Positions 6,195 to 11,090 of a DNA stretch of 11,090 nucleotides are shown piece by piece. The translations under genes were made by a program, and so were the position numbers. The notes below the pieces were generated by a model. That model was not told the DNA's origin and ran no database searches. It was given only the letters and a program-made list of their open reading frames with translations. The stretch's first letter is position 1; each line of letters begins with the position of its first letter. The DNA is from Deltaproteobacteria bacterium UBA796 (lineage in GTDB: Bacteria; Myxococcota_A; UBA796): the NCBI GenBank assembly GCA_002296975.1, contig DBIS01000294.1, positions 5,691 to 16,780 on the forward strand. The letters are read 5' to 3'.

Positions 6195-7385
6195 CTAACT
6201 GAACCCCTTAGGCCGAAAAATACCCATCACGCTGGTGTAGCCATGCAGCCAGGTCTGACCATTGACCGGGCCGATTTCGCCAGCGCCAAAGAAACCACCA
6301 TCTTCCACACCGCCCAAATGCCGGGTGGCCATGCCTGTATCGTGGTCGGGTTCTCCAAAAAACCGCTCGCCACGCCCCACACAGCTAAACAATACCGCCC
6401 CTTGCACCGCTTCTGCTGAACATGAAGCCGTGTACTGGCGCAGCAAAGCCTCGAGGTCTGCCCGAGAGCTGTCCGCATCCCGCACATGAAATTGAAGCAC
6501 TTGGCCCACTTCCACCCGCGCGCCCACAGCCAACACGCCTTTGTCCCGATCCATACCCAAAAGGTGACGCACCAAAAAGTCGCCGGGCCGATAACTCCGC
6601 CGACCATTTTCGATGCCCAAACCCACCAAAGGAAGTCCCCGAAATAAGGCCTGGTCCTCGGCCTTAAGGCCACTGAACACAGTCTCGAGTTGACCCAGGG
6701 CTGATTCACCAGACAAGCCCATCAACACATTCTCTTTGGCACCGGTGACCACCATCGGCGGCCCGACGGGGCGACATCCTTGGGCCACAACTGCCGCAAC
6801 CTCAATGTCTCCATACAAGACCACACCGACCGCTCCTGAGCGAAAAACCTGATCATTCAAAACCATGATGTGGTCCCCAAGCGCTTCCCCACCCGAAGCC
6901 AAGGCCCCAAGCTTGGTGGCTTGAGGAAAAGCCCTGTCGAGCCCGGCTATCAGGTTGGCTGGGTCACAGGAAAAGGGGTCAGGGATCAGCAAGAAAGAAG
7001 GCTGATGCTCAACTTCTACACCCAAATGCTCGCCCCACCAGGTGGCGGTAGCTTCAAGGCTGGCCGACTCATCCACTTCATAATGAAACCCAAGCACGGC
7101 CACATCGGGCAAGCTCGCTGCGGTAATCGAGAGCGCAGTCCGCCCTTCCACCTCGCGCCCCCCTCCGATCACACCGCCCGCCTTGCAGCCCAACACCGTC
7201 GCCTCAGGGTAGGCGTAGGCTAAATCCTTTAAAAAAATATCCCAAGCGTCATCGGAATGACCACAGGCAAAGACCAGCAGCAAATCCGCTGGGTCCCCCG
7301 AGAGCTGATCGCGGATGGTCTCAACGGCCACACCCACAGCCACGGAGGGGTCGGTCTGAGTCGAAAGTGCAGAAGACCAGCGCAT
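6195..7385 (-). CDS. FIST N- and C-domain protein (cytoplasmic small-ligand sensor)
   Basis: The 396-residue product consists of a FIST_N domain (about 15-205) and a FIST_C domain (about 210-385). Seen: ACGHSDDAW (40-48), GCKAGGVIGGGREVEG (66-81), and in the C domain GGFFGAGEIGPVNGQ, the typical FIST_C signature, followed by LHGYTSVMGIFRP near the end. FIST proteins are predicted sensors of small ligands, possibly amino acids, often beside or fused to two-component or cyclic-di-GMP proteins; none is visible here. There is no signal peptide or membrane segment, so it should be cytoplasmic. A longer frame reaches back to 7472, but ATG 7385 is preferred because it starts 4 bp after the stop of the upstream lipoprotein gene and the longer version would overlap it with a low-complexity Ser-rich stretch. 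No Shine-Dalgarno precedes it, so translational coupling is likely. Confidence 0.9.
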   Translation of the reverse strand: MRWSSALSTQTDPSVAVGVAVETIRDQLSGDPADLLLVFACGHSDDAWDIFLKDLAYAYPEATVLGCKAGGVIGGGREVEGRTALSITAASLPDVAVLGFHYEVDESASLEATATWWGEHLGVEVEHQPSFLLIPDPFSCDPANLIAGLDRAFPQATKLGALASGGEALGDHIMVLNDQVFRSGAVGVVLYGDIEVAAVVAQGCRPVGPPMVVTGAKENVLMGLSGESALGQLETVFSGLKAEDQALFRGLPLVGLGIENGRRSYRPGDFLVRHLLGMDRDKGVLAVGARVEVGQVLQFHVRDADSSRADLEALLRQYTASCSAEAVQGAVLFSCVGRGERFFGEPDHDTGMATRHLGGVEDGGFFGAGEIGPVNGQTWLHGYTSVMGIFRPKGFS

Positions 7386-7389
7386 GGGC

Positions 7390-9774
7390 TTAGCACTCGT
7401 TGATCGATAAAACGTAACTGCCGACACTCGATGAGCCGAAGCCATCGACCACGATGATGTACTGCGCGCCACCGCTCACAGTCCGCGAGAGGCGAGAACT
7501 CACTCCCAAGCCGCCATCGTCATCACACGCCAGCTCCGAAGGTCCGCTGCCGCTGCCGCCACAAATGATGCCACTGCCACCGATCTCCGCATTAAAAACG
7601 CGCAACACCGTATCGTAACTGCTGCCGTCTGTATCGATCTCGTAGCAGCCATCGTCGGGGGCCTCCCACAAAAAGGCGACATCGACACCCGCGGAGCTGC
7701 CACAACTGCCGTCATAGTCATCGCCCATGCCCAATGAGTCACCGGATGCGATCGCATCGCCCAGACCGTCGCCCAAGTCTTCATCATAAGCCAAGATCCC
7801 ACCCGCCTCACTGGACACAGCGGCCTCATAATTGATGTTCAGGGTATACTCCCCTGAAGACGAAACGCTGTAGCCGTCGACAACAACAAAGACCTGGTCT
7901 CCCTCGGCCAACGGTGTCTCGATAATGGACAACACGCCCGAGCCGCCATCGTCATCACAGTCAATCGATGTGCCCTCGCAGGCGTCCAGCACCCGAAGCA
8001 GGGTGTCATACCCGCTGCCCTCGGTGTCGAAGGTGTAGCAGCCATCCTCTGGCGCTTCAAAACGGAAAAACCGGTCCTTGGCCCCTGAGGAGCCACACTC
8101 ACCAAATGTGTAGGTGTCGTCCTCGGTCACGGTGCTTCCGCTGGCGACCGCATCACCGGTTGTGGTGCCCAGGTCTTCATCTTCGACAAAGCCATGATCA
8201 GGACAATCACAGTCGGGGTCCTCATCGTCGTCTAGGCCGTCACAATCGTTATCCAAACCATCCGAGCAGTTCTCTCGGTGCTCTGGATATGTACCGGCAT
8301 CGGAATCATCGCAATCGGTGTCATCCCACACCCATCCTGGGGGGGGTGCACACTCGACCATCGTCAAACTCGCATCTCCGAAACCGTCGCCATCGAAGTC
8401 CCGGTAAAAGGTCGAATCCGGCCCTTCATCGATCGCGCCATCACAATCATCATCGCGGTCATTTTCGCAATCGGCGTAGATGCCTGGGTTGACCAGGGGA
8501 TCGGCGTCATCGCAATCGCTACCATCCAAAACATGGCCCACTGGAGCCGAACAGGCGAGCTGTGCATCCCCAGCGCCGTAGCCGTCATCATCGGCGTCCA
8601 AATAATATGGGTCAAGCGGCCAGGTTTCGTCGATCACACCATCGCAGTTGTCATCGATGCCATTGCAATCCTCGACACGGCCTGGGCGAATCTCTTCATC
8701 GACGTCATCGCAGTCGGTGCCATCGACAACATAGCCTTCCACCGGCGCACAATCGATGATCTCGTCGGACATCGTACCGTAGCCATCACCGTCTAGATCC
8801 CGGTAAAACACCATGTCGCTGAGGTCTTCATCAACCACACCATCGCAGTCATTGTCTTTGAGATCGCAAAGCTCCAACATATCGCCATGAATTTCAGCGT
8901 CGCTGTCATCGCAGTCACCGCCCACAGCCACGAAACCGCTGGGTGGGAAGCAACTGAGGGTCGCTTTGGCCGGATCGCCATGCCCGTCGCCGTCACCGTC
9001 GCGGAACCACAACGCAGCGGTATATCCATTGTCGATCACCCCATCGCAATCGTCGTCGACGCCATTACAAGACTCGGTGCCATCGGGTGACACCGACGCA
9101 TTGGAATCCAGACAATCCAGAGCGTTGTCCACAAAACCAAAGGGCCGAGAGCAGGCCTTTACAAGTGAGTCGGGGTCTCCGTATCCATCGCTGTCCGCGT
9201 CGCGATAAAAAATTGAACCCGCGAGCGCATCGGCGTCGGTGATGCCATCGCAGTCATTGTCTACACCGTCACACACCTCGATGGCGCTGGGTGAAATGGC
9301 GTCGTCCGTGTCGTCGCAATCACCGCTAAAGCGGCTGAAACCGACGGTGATGCCACACCTGATCTCAGTGTGGGACGCGACCCCCCAGGAGTCCATATCA
9401 AAGTCCGCATACACCAAAACCCCATCTACAGGGTTGGGGGCATCAACCGCACCGTCACAATCGTTGTCCAGGCCGTCACAGCGCTCGTCGTTTCCTGGAA
9501 AGCGAGTGGGGTCGGTGTCATCGCAATCGCCAGCGGCCACGCTGTAGCCATCACCGTCGAGGTCCACGGGTACAGGCGGGCCGGTGTCACCGATGTCACC
9601 GGTGTCGATGGGTGTGCCGGTCTCAGCGCCTTCAGCCGTGTCTGTGTCTGGGAGTGTCGAAAGCGTGGGTGGGCTCAAATCATCTTTTAGCGCTGCGCCA
9701 CAGCCGACACCGAACACAAGAACCGATGCCACCGAAAGAAAACCAAAGCCCATGATCAGCCTCCACAACCGCAT
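7390..9774 (-). CDS. Putative lipoprotein with seven MopE-type repeats and two PPC-like domains
   Basis: The 794-residue product is an acidic, secreted or surface protein. The N-terminus has Arg2 and Arg5, a hydrophobic core and a lipobox-like FGVGC (Cys25), then an Asp/Thr/Gly-rich linker (about 40-68). Seven MopE-type putative metal-binding units of about 65 residues follow (about 71 to 525), most with DGDG-x-G, CDD and C-x-G-x-D-x-CDG motifs. The remainder holds two PPC-like (bacterial pre-peptidase C-terminal) beta domains. They share CGSS, an APEDGCY/APDDGCY stretch, YDTLLRV/YDTVLRV, CDDDGG and a VVDG...G-Y-L-I-N ending. No protease domain is present, so the PPC domains are not attached to the usual peptidase. 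The start at 9774 has AGGGG 5 nt upstream and gives a charged signal peptide; ATG 9753 has a better GGAGG site. It lies 50 bp downstream of the membrane-protein gene and 4 bp upstream of the FIST gene. Confidence 0.87.
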   Translation of the reverse strand: MRLWRLIMGFGFLSVASVLVFGVGCGAALKDDLSPPTLSTLPDTDTAEGAETGTPIDTGDIGDTGPPVPVDLDGDGYSVAAGDCDDTDPTRFPGNDERCDGLDNDCDGAVDAPNPVDGVLVYADFDMDSWGVASHTEIRCGITVGFSRFSGDCDDTDDAISPSAIEVCDGVDNDCDGITDADALAGSIFYRDADSDGYGDPDSLVKACSRPFGFVDNALDCLDSNASVSPDGTESCNGVDDDCDGVIDNGYTAALWFRDGDGDGHGDPAKATLSCFPPSGFVAVGGDCDDSDAEIHGDMLELCDLKDNDCDGVVDEDLSDMVFYRDLDGDGYGTMSDEIIDCAPVEGYVVDGTDCDDVDEEIRPGRVEDCNGIDDNCDGVIDETWPLDPYYLDADDDGYGAGDAQLACSAPVGHVLDGSDCDDADPLVNPGIYADCENDRDDDCDGAIDEGPDSTFYRDFDGDGFGDASLTMVECAPPPGWVWDDTDCDDSDAGTYPEHRENCSDGLDNDCDGLDDDEDPDCDCPDHGFVEDEDLGTTTGDAVASGSTVTEDDTYTFGECGSSGAKDRFFRFEAPEDGCYTFDTEGSGYDTLLRVLDACEGTSIDCDDDGGSGVLSIIETPLAEGDQVFVVVDGYSVSSSGEYTLNINYEAAVSSEAGGILAYDEDLGDGLGDAIASGDSLGMGDDYDGSCGSSAGVDVAFLWEAPDDGCYEIDTDGSSYDTVLRVFNAEIGGSGIICGGSGSGPSELACDDDGGLGVSSRLSRTVSGGAQYIIVVDGFGSSSVGSYVLSINEC
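7393..8200 (-). repeat. Tandem PPC-like domain duplication inside the lipoprotein gene
   Basis: The distal (7393-7800) and proximal (about 7830-8200) parts encode two versions of the same about 120-residue domain, sharing CGSS, GCY, YDT-x-LRV, CDDDGG and VVDG motifs in the same order. The second copy has an insertion rich in Gly/Ser between YDTVLRV and CDDDGG. Confidence 0.75.
8205..9564 (-). repeat. Seven MopE-type coding repeats, about 195 bp each
   Basis: Seven units run leftwards from 9564. Conserved plus-strand words such as TCATCGCAATCG or its variants recur about once per unit. Unit 3 has CLDS in place of CDD, unit 4 CDLKDNDCDG, and unit 6 CENDRDDDCDG in place of the usual C-x-G-x-D-x-CDG, so ligand geometry probably differs between units. 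The array ends in an acidic cap with DDDEDPDCDCPD. Confidence 0.8.
9760..9764 (-). promoter_or_regulatory. Strong Shine-Dalgarno-like GGAGG inside the start region of the lipoprotein gene
   Basis: The minus strand reads GGAGG exactly 6 nt before ATG 9753, better than the AGGGG 5 nt before ATG 9774. It argues for initiation at 9753, whereas the signal-peptide charges argue for 9774. Confidence 0.5.
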
Positions 9775-9824
9775 GCTATCCCCTGCGACCCTGTCCTGCT
9801 CGCGCTTCTTGACCGGCGCCGGCT

Positions 9825-11090
9825 TTAGAGGCCACAATCCAGACTCCACAGCACCCCACTCGGCCCCCTAAACACAGGCTCACCCAGCCTCAGGCTGACG
9901 AGACTGCGCACATCGATCGCGGCCCTACTTGGCAATCCTGACCAAGCCCCTTGGTCCAAGACCACCCATGAAAAGCCATCATCACACAGGCGTTGCACAT
10001 CGCCAGGAGACCATTCCAGCGGCGTCTCGCGGCCATAGCTGATGGCCCGAAATCCGCTCAACACCGGACTCGCACGCTCATAGGACACCCACGCTTTGGG
10101 CTGAGCCCAGGGCTGATCCTCGATCATGCCGCCCCAAAGTGCCCGACCATGAACACGCTGATATTGACCCGCGAGTTGAGCCCCATGAAGCGGCAGCACC
10201 ACCACCGCCCCCCGCTCTCGCTGTTGACTTAAGGCCTCCCAATGCGCTGGCACCTCCGGGATGAATGAACCCAGGGGCAACACCCCTCGGTAAAACAGCT
10301 GAATCAAGACCCCAATCGGGACCAACCAAGCCAAAACAGGTCGCCAAGCCACGAGACCGTCAATCGCCAAAATCGCGATAAATATCCCACCAATGAGCAT
10401 CCATCGATCGGGGTGCATCATCCGTGAAAGACCAGGAATAACCTTCCATATAATCCAGTACGGTGCTGGATAAACCTCGGTGCCCACGAGCTGCCCAGGG
10501 CCCATCGAAAACACCACAACCACCGCCGCCAAGCCAAACCAAAGCCATCTGCGTCGCCCCAAAAACAAGCTCAACACACCGCCTGGAATAGCAACCCACG
10601 GCAGCCAATCTGCCAGGCCCGGTACTTGCCCGCCGCTCAACTTCAGGGCATCAGGGAACATCAAAGGCAAAGATGTCGGATCGATATGGGTGCCCGGCAT
10701 CGGCGCGCCGTTGAGCACAGGCCAAAACACCACAGCCAAGACTGGCGAGACCATCACAAGAGCCAGCCCACCCGCAGCGATCATCTCGACAGCCATCTTC
10801 CGCCAGCGACGCCGACCGTAAATCAAGAAGGCTGGGCTGAGCAGCGCAATAAAGATGGCATTAAACCAATAACCAAGACCCGCCAAAGCCAAACCAATGG
10901 CCAAAAGTCCGATTCCCCGTCGCTTTTGACCTTGGGGTGTCTCGGCCATATCGAGCAAGCCTGCAAAGGCCAATGGCACGCCCACCAAAGCCACCTGAGT
11001 CAGTCGTCCGGCCGCCAACTGATGAAGCACTGGCGGAAAAAGCGCCCAGGTCACCGCCGCCGCCAACACCACGGACTTATCTCCCCAAAG
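9825..11090 (-). CDS. Polytopic inner-membrane protein with soluble C-terminal domain (possible GT-C/YfhO-like family), 5' end beyond the window
   Basis: The visible 421 codons are open to the right edge; the frame begins LWGDKSVVL, so the GTG at 11072 is most likely an internal Val and the true start lies outside. Roughly eight hydrophobic segments alternate with Arg-rich cytoplasmic turns (for example YGRRRWRK and LGRRRWLW), consistent with positive-inside topology. The last about 140 residues, after FYRGVLPLGSF, are non-membranous and probably periplasmic. The loop KVIPGLSRMMHPDRW recalls membrane proteins of the GT-C glycosyltransferase or YfhO-like type, in which a multi-span core handles lipid-linked sugars, but the first periplasmic loop with the usual acidic catalytic motif would be outside the window. 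I therefore do not assign a function. It ends 50 bp upstream of the MopE/PPC lipoprotein gene, same strand, likely one operon. Confidence 0.7.
   Translation of the reverse strand, partial: LWGDKSVVLAAAVTWALFPPVLHQLAAGRLTQVALVGVPLAFAGLLDMAETPQGQKRRGIGLLAIGLALAGLGYWFNAIFIALLSPAFLIYGRRRWRKMAVEMIAAGGLALVMVSPVLAVVFWPVLNGAPMPGTHIDPTSLPLMFPDALKLSGGQVPGLADWLPWVAIPGGVLSLFLGRRRWLWFGLAAVVVVFSMGPGQLVGTEVYPAPYWIIWKVIPGLSRMMHPDRWMLIGGIFIAILAIDGLVAWRPVLAWLVPIGVLIQLFYRGVLPLGSFIPEVPAHWEALSQQRERGAVVVLPLHGAQLAGQYQRVHGRALWGGMIEDQPWAQPKAWVSYERASPVLSGFRAISYGRETPLEWSPGDVQRLCDDGFSWVVLDQGAWSGLPSRAAIDVRSLVSLRLGEPVFRGPSGVLWSLDCGL

Noticed and set aside
6182..6197. Possible bidirectional terminator at the lipoprotein/FIST convergence (TAGAC...GTCTA)
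   Set aside because: Only a 5-bp, AT-rich stem with no T-tract on either side. It is probably a by-product of the two TAG stops.
7386..7472. Upstream extension of the FIST gene
   Set aside because: It would overlap the lipoprotein coding end and adds only a Ser-rich segment without family similarity. The ATG 4 bp after the stop is a better start.
8278..8796. Long open frames on the plus strand opposite the seven-repeat lipoprotein (also 7968-8492 and 9239-9547)
   Set aside because: They mirror the Asp/Gly-rich repeat codons of the real gene, give His/Arg- or Ile/Val-rich monotonous proteins, and have no motifs or ribosome sites.
8205..9564. Regularly spaced repeats that could suggest a CRISPR array
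   Set aside because: The period is about 195 bp, the repeats are degenerate and in frame, and they encode protein motifs. They are coding repeats.
9813..9822. Perfect palindrome CCGGCGCCGG just after the membrane-protein stop
   Set aside because: It has no loop and no T-tract, so it is not a terminator. Short GC palindromes are expected in GC-rich DNA.
9775..9849. Upstream extension of the seven-repeat lipoprotein
   Set aside because: It would put a 25-residue charged stretch before the signal peptide and overlap the end of the membrane-protein gene.

Overview
The window looks like a piece of a moderately GC-rich (by eye about 55-60%) Gram-negative genome. The lipoproteins carry MopE-type putative metal-binding repeats, Asp/Thr-rich linkers, FG-GAP and pre-peptidase C-terminal (PPC)-like domains, a style common in Myxococcota and other former Deltaproteobacteria. 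That assignment is an inference from protein style, not from a phylogenetic marker.

Left third (1-2176, all minus strand): an informational cluster read leftwards in the order tadA (tRNA adenosine deaminase), tRNA-Ser(CGA), tRNA-Ser(GGA), ffs (SRP 4.5S-type RNA) and dnaX (DNA polymerase III gamma/tau, running off the left edge inside a Pro-Glu repeat). The genes are packed with gaps of 4 to about 40 bp. The order tadA-SRP RNA-dnaX is the one known from Bacillus subtilis.

Middle (2177-4230): a short divergent intergenic region with three GATC sites, then a two-gene plus-strand unit: a small DUF1858-type CxxC protein and an exported alpha/beta hydrolase. Convergent to these is a Dam-family adenine-N6 DNA methyltransferase with no restriction enzyme next to it. 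Between the methyltransferase and the next gene lies a 79-bp divergent region with a nested inverted repeat.

Right two thirds (4231-11090): a cell-surface block. A plus-strand lipoprotein (3 MopE-type repeats plus a predicted seven-bladed FG-GAP propeller) meets tail-to-tail a minus-strand putative operon. In transcription order that operon is a polytopic membrane protein with a soluble C-terminal domain (5' end outside the window), a 794-residue lipoprotein (7 MopE-type repeats plus two PPC-like domains), and a FIST N/C domain sensory protein starting 4 bp after the lipoprotein stop codon.

The housekeeping part is ordinary and can be named with confidence. The surface block is the least explained part: an acidic, Cys-rich repeat lipoprotein, probably calcium- or metal-binding, translationally linked to a cytoplasmic FIST ligand-sensing protein. 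Its function cannot be read from sequence alone.
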